From positions 1 through 44,046 of IMG/VR virus record IMGVR_UViG_3300029448_000095: a stretch of 44,046 bases of DNA; one strand, written 5' to 3'. Positions 24,499 through 32,425 of this stretch are shown here, piece after piece; position 1 is the first letter of the stretch; every line of letters begins with the position of its first letter. The stretch comes from a virus. The position numbers and the translations under genes are program-made. A model generated the notes under the pieces. It ran no database searches. It worked only from the letters and a program-made list of their open reading frames with translations, and had not been told where the DNA came from.

Positions 24499-26145
24499 AT
24501 GGCTTCAACATACTCTAATCTTGGCATCGAACTTATGGCAACTGGGGAGAAATCAAACAGTTGGGGAACGGTCACAAATACTAATTGGGAAATAATTGAC
24601 GAGTCAGTCAATGCTACAGCAACGATAGCATTGTCAGGAGCAACCTACTCTCTTTCCGATTATTCTGACGGAGTATCAAATCAAACTTCCCGAAAATTCT
24701 TTCTTCAATTTACTGGTTCGGCGGGAAATTGCACAATTACAATGCCGTCAAATAATAAATTATATGGCATTAGAAATGGAACAAATGGAACACTAACATT
24801 TACTCTTGGAAGTGGAACAACATGTACTTTAACCACTGGAAGAAGCGGACTTCTTCATGTCGATACAACTGGTACTGCTTGTAAAATTATATCACAAGAT
24901 TACCCTACGGCATCAACAACGACTTCCTCAAGTGTAACGGATGGAAACATTGGTATTGCGGCTTTTGATAGTACAAACTTTACAATGTCAAATGGTGTTG
25001 TGAACTTATCATCAGCCGTTGCAACGTCATCAAATAACAATCAACCTAATACTCTTTATGATTTAGGAGCGGCAAACGGATCAGTTGCTAACTCGGCAAA
25101 CATTCAGCTTGTCGGAGACAGTGCAAGCGGTGATGTAGACGAACTATGTATCGAAGGTGGGCAAAATATTACAATAACTCGTGGAGTTGTAAGCGGAACA
25201 TCGATTGGTAAAATTAACATAGCGGGTCCAACGGTTAGTAGTTATTCAACTTCTACAGAGGCTGGTTCGGATGCTTACAATAAGGTTATCAGATTAACTT
25301 CTAGTGGCGGAACGACGGATGATGTGACAATCGGAGTAGGAGCTGTTGGATCAACTTATGGTTTAACCATAGCCGAGTCTGGAGACACCATAACAATAGG
25401 CCATGCAGATACATCTACTCAAGCAAGTTCAAATAATTCTGGCTCAACATTTATTCAGGATATAACTCTTGATGAATTTGGTCATGTCACAGGGCTGGGG
25501 ACTGGAACAACAAGTTCTGCTTGGTCAGCATTAACTGGTTCAGCCCCCGCAGTAAGTACTTTTTCAAATGATGTTGGCTATTTAACAAGCTCAACTGGGG
25601 CGACAAGTTCTCACACTCATTCATTCTCATCAATAACAGGAAAACCTACTACACTTGCTGGATACGGTATATCTGATGGTGGGGGAACAACCTATTCGGC
25701 TGGAACAGGAATGAGCCTTGCTGGAACGACATTTAATTGTACCATCGATAGCCCAGCCGAGGTTGGATTAGGAAATCTTTCAAACTCTGGAAACAGTTTA
25801 TCTGGTTCATTTACAGCATCTGGAAATATCACAGCATACTCCGATATCGCACTGAAAACGGATGTAAAAACTATTGAAAATGCTTTGGATAAAGTTAATG
25901 CAATTCGCGGTGTTACCTACACCATGCACGGAAAAGAAGGTAGCGGAGTTATAGCTCAAGAGTTAGAGCAAGTTATGCCTATGCTCGTTAATTCTGACTC
26001 GTCATTTAAATCGGTTGCTTATGGAAACATTACGGGGCTGTTGATCCAAGCGGTAAAAGAATTAACAGCTAAGATTAAAAAAATGGAAGAGTGTGATTGC
26101 TATAGTTGCCGTGAGAAGAATTGCCATAAAGACAGCAAGGACTAA
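24499..26145 (+). CDS. Tail fibre with C-terminal S74 self-cleaving chaperone domain
   Basis: A 548-residue fibre. The N-terminus STYSNLGIELMATGEKSNSW, then GTVTNTNWEIIDESV, is a common marine-phage fibre attachment domain. The middle is Ser/Thr/Gly-rich beta structure with a SHTHSFSSITGKP segment typical of fibre shafts. From S448-D449 (SDIALKTDVKTIENALDKVN) to about 525 lies a peptidase S74 domain, which trimerises the fibre and then cuts itself off just before the serine. After it comes an unusual Cys-rich end CDCYSCREKNC. Translation starts three bases after the previous stop. Confidence 0.85.
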   Translation: MASTYSNLGIELMATGEKSNSWGTVTNTNWEIIDESVNATATIALSGATYSLSDYSDGVSNQTSRKFFLQFTGSAGNCTITMPSNNKLYGIRNGTNGTLTFTLGSGTTCTLTTGRSGLLHVDTTGTACKIISQDYPTASTTTSSSVTDGNIGIAAFDSTNFTMSNGVVNLSSAVATSSNNNQPNTLYDLGAANGSVANSANIQLVGDSASGDVDELCIEGGQNITITRGVVSGTSIGKINIAGPTVSSYSTSTEAGSDAYNKVIRLTSSGGTTDDVTIGVGAVGSTYGLTIAESGDTITIGHADTSTQASSNNSGSTFIQDITLDEFGHVTGLGTGTTSSAWSALTGSAPAVSTFSNDVGYLTSSTGATSSHTHSFSSITGKPTTLAGYGISDGGGTTYSAGTGMSLAGTTFNCTIDSPAEVGLGNLSNSGNSLSGSFTASGNITAYSDIALKTDVKTIENALDKVNAIRGVTYTMHGKEGSGVIAQELEQVMPMLVNSDSSFKSVAYGNITGLLIQAVKELTAKIKKMEECDCYSCREKNCHKDSKD

Positions 26146-26147
26146 CA

Positions 26148-27032
26148 ATGCCAATAACAACTGGCCCACAAATATCCTTAAATGAAATCCATGCTGAAGT
26201 TGGTGGAACGAATGAGTCAACTGCATCACTAAATGATTCCGACATTCGAGCCTTGATTGATAAAGGTAACGAAGAAAATATGCAGTTTTCAGAATGGTAT
26301 GGGGCTTCGGCGGCAACAACAGAACAGCCTTCAAACGCTTCATCAGCAATTATTTTGTTAACAGGGACAACAGCAAGTAACAGCAATATGGGGGCTTCTG
26401 TTGGCATAAATGGTATTATTGATAAAAATGAACATAATAGATCAAATCAAGCGGGTTGGTGGGCGCAAGGAACAGGGTCAAACGGTGATACTTATGAAGA
26501 TTACCAATATTTATTTTATAATATAGGAACATCCCAAACTAATTTGCCATATCAATTTGCACCAACAAGTTCAAATTACCATGGTGCTAACGCAAACTAT
26601 CCCAAGTTTGGACTAAATTCATCGTATTACACAATTGCTTCGTCAAATACATCAACTTGGAAAAGTAGCTTTGGACTTATGAGTACCAAATCAGGTGTTG
26701 CAACATATGCTAGAGCGCAAGACATTTCTTTAACCGCTGGTTATTGGTGGGTTGGGCATTCATTTGGTATGCACAAAGGTTCAGGAAGTACAGGGTTTTT
26801 ATCAACTAACAGTTCCACTTTTTCAATGACTTCGGGCGGTACAACCGTAAGTTTTTCTATGACTGAATCAAATAGTGGCACAACTAATGTGTTTCAAAAT
26901 TCAAATCAAATAAATGGTGGGTCTACAATTATAAGTTTAGCATCGTCTGGTACGTTTGGGTTAGGTAATCTTCAACCAAGTGCAAGTGCCAAACATGGGT
27001 CGCTCTGGGCAGTTCCTGTAAATGCAGTTTAG
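26148..27032 (+). CDS. Tail-associated structural protein
   Basis: A 294-residue protein. The N-terminus PQISLNEIHAEVGGTNESTA and SEWYGAS is a short motif found at the start of many marine phage tail proteins and probably attaches the protein to the virion. The rest is Ser/Asn/Gly/Tyr-rich beta structure resembling a fibre head or lectin-like sandwich, without a recognised family. It starts 3 bases after the S74 fibre stop, so the two are co-translated. A receptor-binding role is inferred from composition and place. Confidence 0.6.
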   Translation: MPITTGPQISLNEIHAEVGGTNESTASLNDSDIRALIDKGNEENMQFSEWYGASAATTEQPSNASSAIILLTGTTASNSNMGASVGINGIIDKNEHNRSNQAGWWAQGTGSNGDTYEDYQYLFYNIGTSQTNLPYQFAPTSSNYHGANANYPKFGLNSSYYTIASSNTSTWKSSFGLMSTKSGVATYARAQDISLTAGYWWVGHSFGMHKGSGSTGFLSTNSSTFSMTSGGTTVSFSMTESNSGTTNVFQNSNQINGGSTIISLASSGTFGLGNLQPSASAKHGSLWAVPVNAV

Positions 27033-27040
27033 GAAAAAGT

Positions 27041-27238
27041 ATGTCACTAGAAGAAAACATTAAAGAAATACAAACAATAGTAGATATGTACAACGGATAC
27101 TATGGAGATGTTCTTTATAGTTCCTATGTTGGGGATTCAGTTTCAAAAAGCAATTTGGAATTAATTAAAGAAGGGCAAGAAGAGAGAGTTACAATAGCTT
27201 ACTTGCAAGAAAAAATTATAGAAGCTCAAGGCGGTTAA
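27041..27238 (+). CDS. Small helical hypothetical protein
   Basis: A 65-residue acidic protein, mostly helical (SLEENIKEIQTIVDMYNGYY; NLELIKEGQEERVTIAYLQE). It lies between the tail protein at 26148 and the propeller-like tail protein at 27241, with a stop two bases before the next ATG. No family is recognised. It may be a small assembly partner of one of its neighbours. Confidence 0.6.
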   Translation: MSLEENIKEIQTIVDMYNGYYGDVLYSSYVGDSVSKSNLELIKEGQEERVTIAYLQEKIIEAQGG

Positions 27239-27240
27239 TA

Positions 27241-29181
27241 ATGCCATTAACAAAACTTAAAATACAGCCCGGAATCGTAAAAGACGATACGGCTTATAGT
27301 GCTGAAGGTAGATGGATTGATTCCGACAAAATAAGGTTTTGGAATGGGAGACCTCAAAAGATAGGTGGCTGGTCTTTATTTAACTCTGGTAGCTTCATTG
27401 GAATTTGCAGAGGTCTTCATACTTGGAGAGATAATGCTGGCAACAATCTTGTGGCTATAGGAACAAACACGCATCTTTATGTAATTAAAACAGATGGCCT
27501 TTACGACGTTACGCCAGCAAAGAAATCTGGAACATTAGCTGGTAGTGCTTTTGCCTATAACAACACAAGCAAAGTTATAACCGTAACTCATTCGGCTCAT
27601 GGAATGGAGGAAAGTTCTGGAAAAGACGGGAGCTTAAAGCCAAGGATTATTCTTGGAGCCATTACTCTGGGTGGACAGAACATTGCCGCCAATACAGAGT
27701 TCTCAGTTACAATAGTTGACGGGGCAACTTACACGTTTGAAATGGCATCAGCGGCAAACAGCACGGGAACTGGAGGAGGAACGGTAACTTATAAATATTT
27801 AGCATCCCCCGGACCAGAAGATGCCTCTTTTGAATATGGTTGGGGAGTTGGTATTTGGCAAGCTGGAGGGTCATATACGAGAGGTTGGAGTCAACCAGCT
27901 TCAAATGCAGTTGAAATCTTTTTAAGAACGTGGACATTTGATAATTTTGGAGAAGACCTAATTGCATCGTTTCAAGGAGGTCCGCCAATATACTGGGATG
28001 CCTCTGATGGAATAGGAACGAGAGCATTTTTTATTGACCAAACCTACGTTACCGCTAACACCGCATATACTGGAAGCCAAACCAATGTTCCACCAACAGA
28101 AGTACAGGGTGTGTTTGTTTCAACTCCAGATAGACACCTTGTGTGCTTTGGTGCAGATGATCCTATGTCAGTTCAATGGTCTGACCAAGAGACCATAGCA
28201 ACATGGACAAAGTTTGATGAAACAAATACGGCTGGAAGAACACTTCTAAGTGGTGGAACAAGAATTATAGGGGCGAAGAAAACAAGAGGACAAACTCTTA
28301 TTTTTACTGACAACTCTATTCATTCAATGGTTTTCCAAGGGCCACCATACACTTTCGGTTTTAGAGAGGTTGCAAGTAAGTGTGGATTAGTCAGCCCACA
28401 AGCGGTCGTTGATGTTAATGGTATTGTGTACTGGATGAGCTACGAGTCATTCTTTGTTTTTGACGGGTCAGTTCGCCCTCTTCCCAATCCTGTAAACAAT
28501 TATGTCTTTAATGATTTTAATCATGTTCAAGCAAATAAAGTTGTTTCTGGAATTAATAAAGAGTTTAGCGAGATATGGTGGTTTTATCCAACGAAAGGCG
28601 TAACAGACGAAAGCACTAATTATTCTTCGGGTGGATTAAACAAGGAAAACAACAGATATGTAAAATACAACTTTGCATTGAATTGTTGGGATGTTGGTAC
28701 GTTTACAAGAACGGCATGGGCTGATCAAAATGTCTTTGATAATGACATAGCCGCAGATGCTAGTGGGTATATCTACAAGCACGAGGATGGAACTTCAGAT
28801 GCTGGATCACCGATCAACTCATTTGTTGAGTCTGGAGAATTTGATATTGGGGATGGGGATCAAGTTCAGCTCGTAACAAGAATACTTCCTGACATCTCCA
28901 TAACTGATTTTACTACTGGGGGCGGAACCGTAAGAGATGAGACTGCAAAAGTCACCTTGAAGGCACGAAAAGACTCTCTTGGAGACCAAACAACAAAAGG
29001 TCCATTTACGATAAGAACGAGAGACGTAACAATTGGAGGAGTTGATTACGCCAAAACTCCACGAATAAATCCAAGAATAAGGGGTCGTCAAATGTCAATG
29101 AGAATTGAGAGTGATGGTCTGTACGACATTTGGAGGCTTGGCGATATGAGATTAGATGTTAAACCTGACGGAGAACGATAA
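27241..29181 (+). CDS. Tail nozzle/hub protein (P22 gp10- or T7 gp12-like)
   Basis: A 646-residue protein. The first residues PLTKLKIQPGIVKDDTAYSA, then GRWIDSDKIRFWNGRPQKIG, are a strong signature of a tail protein found in many marine podovirus-like phages. Repeated four-strand blades (GLHTWRDNAGNNLVAIGTNT; DRHLVCFGADDPMSVQWSDQ; GIVYWMSYESFFVFDGS) suggest a beta-propeller as in P22 gp10 or T7 gp12, which form the tail nozzle below the adaptor. The stop overlaps the next start (TAATG). Confidence 0.75.
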   Translation: MPLTKLKIQPGIVKDDTAYSAEGRWIDSDKIRFWNGRPQKIGGWSLFNSGSFIGICRGLHTWRDNAGNNLVAIGTNTHLYVIKTDGLYDVTPAKKSGTLAGSAFAYNNTSKVITVTHSAHGMEESSGKDGSLKPRIILGAITLGGQNIAANTEFSVTIVDGATYTFEMASAANSTGTGGGTVTYKYLASPGPEDASFEYGWGVGIWQAGGSYTRGWSQPASNAVEIFLRTWTFDNFGEDLIASFQGGPPIYWDASDGIGTRAFFIDQTYVTANTAYTGSQTNVPPTEVQGVFVSTPDRHLVCFGADDPMSVQWSDQETIATWTKFDETNTAGRTLLSGGTRIIGAKKTRGQTLIFTDNSIHSMVFQGPPYTFGFREVASKCGLVSPQAVVDVNGIVYWMSYESFFVFDGSVRPLPNPVNNYVFNDFNHVQANKVVSGINKEFSEIWWFYPTKGVTDESTNYSSGGLNKENNRYVKYNFALNCWDVGTFTRTAWADQNVFDNDIAADASGYIYKHEDGTSDAGSPINSFVESGEFDIGDGDQVQLVTRILPDISITDFTTGGGTVRDETAKVTLKARKDSLGDQTTKGPFTIRTRDVTIGGVDYAKTPRINPRIRGRQMSMRIESDGLYDIWRLGDMRLDVKPDGER

Positions 29182-29486
29182 TGGCTACATCAAGAAGTAC
29201 ATCAGCCCCCCTTCCCCGATTTATAAGCACTAGGCAAACACCACCTGACTTTACTAGCAATGAATATAGAATGGAAAAGTGGGCTGAACAACTTGTAGAC
29301 GATCTTGATAGGGAGCTTGCCGATCTGAACTTGGCGGCTAACACAGGGTCTCGTGCCGCTAAATTTCAAACATCTAACGTAACTACAACTAAGAGCTTAA
29401 ACGCTTCATCTGCATCAACAGCGGATGTGGCGAATGTATTAGGCTCATTGATAAACGCTTTGAAGGAGCGAGGAGTGATAGCATAA
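29181..29486 (+). CDS. Small tail-region protein
   Basis: A 101-residue protein with a Pro/Ser-rich N-terminus (APLPRFISTRQTPPDFTSNE), a helical middle (YRMEKWAEQLVDDLDRELAD) and a Ser/Thr/Ala-rich C-terminal third ending with a helix (ANVLGSLINALKERGVIA). It overlaps the tail protein upstream (TAATG) and its stop overlaps the next start. Such small proteins often accompany the nozzle gene in marine phages; the function is unknown. Confidence 0.6.
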   Translation: MATSRSTSAPLPRFISTRQTPPDFTSNEYRMEKWAEQLVDDLDRELADLNLAANTGSRAAKFQTSNVTTTKSLNASSASTADVANVLGSLINALKERGVIA

Positions 29487-30979
29487 TGGGTTTTAATTGT
29501 TCAAGTAATCCAACGCCTGATAGTGGAATAATGAGAATGGGTCGAGGTGGATTGCCTTCCTATAGCAAGTCAATGATTGAAGAAGATAAATCACCAATTA
29601 GTTCAACAGCTTTTTCAACCAGCCCTTCCAATGCAACACTTAATGCTTTTACAGGAAGCTCGTCTAAAGATAAAAAAGACAAAAAATCGTCATCCGTTAG
29701 CAAAGCAACGCTTAATTCATTTACGGGAAGCCCTTCAAGTTCAAGCAATTATGAAAACGAAGCTGGGATAACAAGTAACTTTTCTTTTAATCCTACAAGT
29801 AATAATACACCCAGTGAATTTGGAGGAGACCCTAGAGTTAATTTAATGCCCGTGGGCATGACCAATATGGGAAGCACTACTAATAATGACAGTTCTTCCA
29901 AATCAAATGATCAAAAAATTAAATCTTCCTCAGCATCAAATGATCAAAAAATTAAATCTTCCTCAGCCCCTGAAACAAACGAAAGAACATTCTTTAATAG
30001 AATGACCGATCTTGATGGCGATAACAAAATTTCATTTTGGGAAACAATGGCTATGATGTCTGGGATTAGCCCTTTCATTGGAGCGGCTACCTATGGGTAT
30101 GATGCCCTGAAAAACTCCGGCTTAGGCGGCTTCCGAACTTCTGACCAGTCAGAAAAGCCTCCCTCGACTTACGGAGGTGCGGTGGACCCGACATCTACTG
30201 AGTATCAAGAGCTGGTAAAGCAACAAGAAGAGTATCTTGCGATGAAAAAAGCCGAGAATGATGGGAAAGATGGATTGTATAATCTTTTCGGTTTGCAAAC
30301 GGCTGAAGATCAGGCGGCAAACATACTGCGAGGACAACAGGCGATAGAGAGATCAAAGAATAAAAAAGATAAAAAGCGTACTGGAATTGAAGCCGTGGCT
30401 GAAGAAGTTTCTGATGATACTATGATCAACCCTGAGACTGGCGAGGAAATGACTATGGGTAGCCAGTACATTAGAAACCCATTATCTCTTGAAGAATGGT
30501 TAGCAAGTCAGGGCTATACAATGGCTGACTATGGAATAAATACTGGTGCATATCCATACTTCATTGAGAAGCCAAATACTTATATGGCTCATGGAGGTCC
30601 AGCAAATCTAAGATATATGTCAAAAGGCGGTCCCACAATGTTTGCTTGGACTGACGAAGCTAAAGCTTTTATTAATGATTTGATTGATAACAAAGGGTAT
30701 ACGGCTCAAGAAGCCAACGATCACATATGGGAAGTGATGCCTCGTAGCTTCATTAATAAGTACGAGCGTAAAAGCATGGGCGGCTTGCCTAGACAGCCCA
30801 GCGGTGAAGTTGAGGGTCCGGGTGGCCCCAAAGATGATCTAGTTGGTCCAATTTTATTAAGTAGTCAAGAATATGTCATGCCGATAGAGCAAGTCAAAAT
30901 GGCTGGGGGAGGTAACTACCAGACGGGGATTAATCGTCTGGAGAAAGACCGAAAGTATGCCCTCAACAACTATTCCTAG
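29486..30979 (+). CDS. Probable ejection/internal virion protein with EF-hand loop
   Basis: A 497-residue, largely disordered protein. The N-terminal third is Ser/Asn/Lys-rich and repetitive, with ATLNAFTGS/ATLNSFTGS, YENEAGITS and a tandem SNDQKIKSSSA repeat (29903-29968). Residues 175-186 (DLDGDNKISFWE) form a textbook EF-hand calcium loop (D1, D3, D5, I8, S9, E12). The C-terminal region has glycine-rich MAHGGPANLRYMSKGGPT and then GEVEGPGGPKDDLVGPILLS, SQEYVMPIEQVKMAGGGNYQ, related to a motif I know from putative internal virion proteins of marine phages. It lies at the head of the ejection-protein block and overlaps the GNAT gene by 23 bases. Confidence 0.6.
   Translation: MGFNCSSNPTPDSGIMRMGRGGLPSYSKSMIEEDKSPISSTAFSTSPSNATLNAFTGSSSKDKKDKKSSSVSKATLNSFTGSPSSSSNYENEAGITSNFSFNPTSNNTPSEFGGDPRVNLMPVGMTNMGSTTNNDSSSKSNDQKIKSSSASNDQKIKSSSAPETNERTFFNRMTDLDGDNKISFWETMAMMSGISPFIGAATYGYDALKNSGLGGFRTSDQSEKPPSTYGGAVDPTSTEYQELVKQQEEYLAMKKAENDGKDGLYNLFGLQTAEDQAANILRGQQAIERSKNKKDKKRTGIEAVAEEVSDDTMINPETGEEMTMGSQYIRNPLSLEEWLASQGYTMADYGINTGAYPYFIEKPNTYMAHGGPANLRYMSKGGPTMFAWTDEAKAFINDLIDNKGYTAQEANDHIWEVMPRSFINKYERKSMGGLPRQPSGEVEGPGGPKDDLVGPILLSSQEYVMPIEQVKMAGGGNYQTGINRLEKDRKYALNNYS
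29903..29968 (+). repeat. 33-bp tandem repeat, two copies
   Basis: Two consecutive 33-base units (29903-29935 and 29936-29968) that differ only at the last base. They encode SNDQKIKSSSA twice and keep the frame, so the gene appears to be changing length by in-frame duplication. Confidence 0.9.
30139..30154 (+). repeat. Copy 5, full 16-bp palindrome TTCTGACCAGTCAGAA
   Basis: TTCTGAC and GTCAGAA are perfect inverted arms around CA. It lies in the EF-hand ejection-protein gene and encodes SDQSE. Confidence 0.85.
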
Positions 30980-31421
30980 AATAGCGACTAAAGACGACAC
31001 TTCGAAAATATATCAACTTCTTTTAGACATGCATTCAGAGTCCAAGATGGGCAGTCTGAACAAGTCTAAAGTTTTAGAAAAAATACTTCATGTATTTCAC
31101 AACGGAATAATAATTGTCACTGAGGTCAACGGAGAAATCTCAGGAACAATGGGATTATTACCATTTGACTTCTGGTGGTCTGATGACAAAGCACTAGGAG
31201 ATCAGTGGCTTTTTGTAAGTAAAAAGTATCGTAGTACGAGATCATTTCACACACTTGTAAATTCAGCGAGAAAGGTTTCGCTAGAGGCGAAATTACCATT
31301 GCTACTCGCCAACTTTGGCATGGTTAGCGAAAAGAGAAAATCTAAGCTGTACGAGCGTTTAGGTGTTAAAATGGGGACAACAATTATGACTGGGTACAAA
31401 AACCAGTCTTTTGGAGAATAA
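30957..31421 (+). CDS. GNAT-family N-acetyltransferase
   Basis: A 154-residue protein with the GNAT order of elements: N-terminal RIATKDDTSKIYQLLLDMHS, strands GIIIVTEVNGEISGTMGLLP, the WLFVSKKYRSTRSFHTLVNS segment at the acetyl-CoA-binding turn and helix, then ANFGMVSEKRKSKLYERLGV and a final strand. The classical Q/R-x-x-G-x-G/A loop is degenerate here. GNAT enzymes move an acetyl group from acetyl-CoA to amines; the substrate is unknown. It sits inside the ejection-protein block, overlapping the gene before by 23 bases. The start of choice is ATG 30957. Confidence 0.7.
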   Translation: MPSTTIPRIATKDDTSKIYQLLLDMHSESKMGSLNKSKVLEKILHVFHNGIIIVTEVNGEISGTMGLLPFDFWWSDDKALGDQWLFVSKKYRSTRSFHTLVNSARKVSLEAKLPLLLANFGMVSEKRKSKLYERLGVKMGTTIMTGYKNQSFGE

Positions 31422-31422
31422 T

Positions 31423-32415
31423 ATGGCTTTTTTGTGTCAAACAGGCAGTGCAACATCAACATCTACAATAAACCTTCCAGATTACTTCGAACAGCCCATG
31501 AAGGATATCATTGCGGATGCTGGCAAACTTTATGGTCAAGACCAACAAATATACGGTGGTCCAAGAATAGAGGGTTTTAATGCCGATCAGTTAGGTATTC
31601 AAGACGATATAAAAAACTACACTGGGTACACAGACGATATCAATACTGCCATTGATAATCTGCAAAATATTAAAGGGGATTACACAGCCGATACAATTAC
31701 TGGAGATAAATTTACAGGGGCTAATATAGACTCATATATGAACCCCTATATCAGTAATGTTGCTGACGTTGCCAAGCAAAAAATAAGAGAAGAAGCCGCA
31801 ATGGCGGATCAAAGGCTTGGTGCAGATATTGCTTCTAAGGGTGCATTCGGAAATAGCAGAGCTTCTGCGATGCAAGCTAGGGGGGAAAGCGATTTACAAG
31901 ACAGGCTGGCTCAGGTGGACGCTGACCTTCTCTATAAGGGTTATGGGCAAGCGGCTGACATTTTTGGTAAGGATGCGGATCGAGGATTAAAAGCAGATCA
32001 GCTTAGTGGAGCTTTTGGTCTAGAGGCCGAAAAGCTTAACAATTTAACCGATATGAATGTCGCCTCTGGAATAGCTGGATTGGCTGGAAGCGGACAGAAC
32101 CTATTTACTGGAGAAATGGGATTAAAAGGAGCAAGTGCAGATGCCACCCAAATGATGGGTCAGGCGACAAAAGATTTAGCTTATCAAGATTTCTTGGACC
32201 AGCAAGCTACTCCCTATAACCAGTTAAATTATTATACAGGCATTCTTCAAGGATTATCCCCGACTGCACCGACAACCACTACAACCACCAACCCAGCTCC
32301 ATCACCATTTCAGCAAATGGCTGGGCTTGGTATAAATGCGTTAGGCATGTATGGAATGGGAGGAGGTTTCAGTCCAACTGGCTTCAGCATGAACAATATG
32401 TTCCCGCAGTATTAA
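31423..32415 (+). CDS. Internal virion (ejection) protein
   Basis: A 330-residue protein. I place the start at ATG 31423, with GGAGA at 31413-31417 ahead of it and one base after the GNAT stop; the in-frame TTG at 31411 overlaps that ribosome site. The N-terminus (STSTINLPDYFEQPMKDIIA) and the helical middle (IREEAAMADQRLGADIASKG, then AFGNSRASAMQARGE) resemble putative ejection proteins of marine podoviruses, and the end is a glycine/methionine-rich tail preceded by a Thr/Pro-rich stretch. Such proteins are stored in the head and leave with the DNA; that role is inferred. Confidence 0.65.
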   Translation: MAFLCQTGSATSTSTINLPDYFEQPMKDIIADAGKLYGQDQQIYGGPRIEGFNADQLGIQDDIKNYTGYTDDINTAIDNLQNIKGDYTADTITGDKFTGANIDSYMNPYISNVADVAKQKIREEAAMADQRLGADIASKGAFGNSRASAMQARGESDLQDRLAQVDADLLYKGYGQAADIFGKDADRGLKADQLSGAFGLEAEKLNNLTDMNVASGIAGLAGSGQNLFTGEMGLKGASADATQMMGQATKDLAYQDFLDQQATPYNQLNYYTGILQGLSPTAPTTTTTTNPAPSPFQQMAGLGINALGMYGMGGGFSPTGFSMNNMFPQY

Positions 32416-32425
32416 GGAGAGCATA

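Noticed and set aside
31411-31422. TTG start for the ejection protein
   Set aside because: It would overlap the GGAGA ribosome site that serves ATG 31423.
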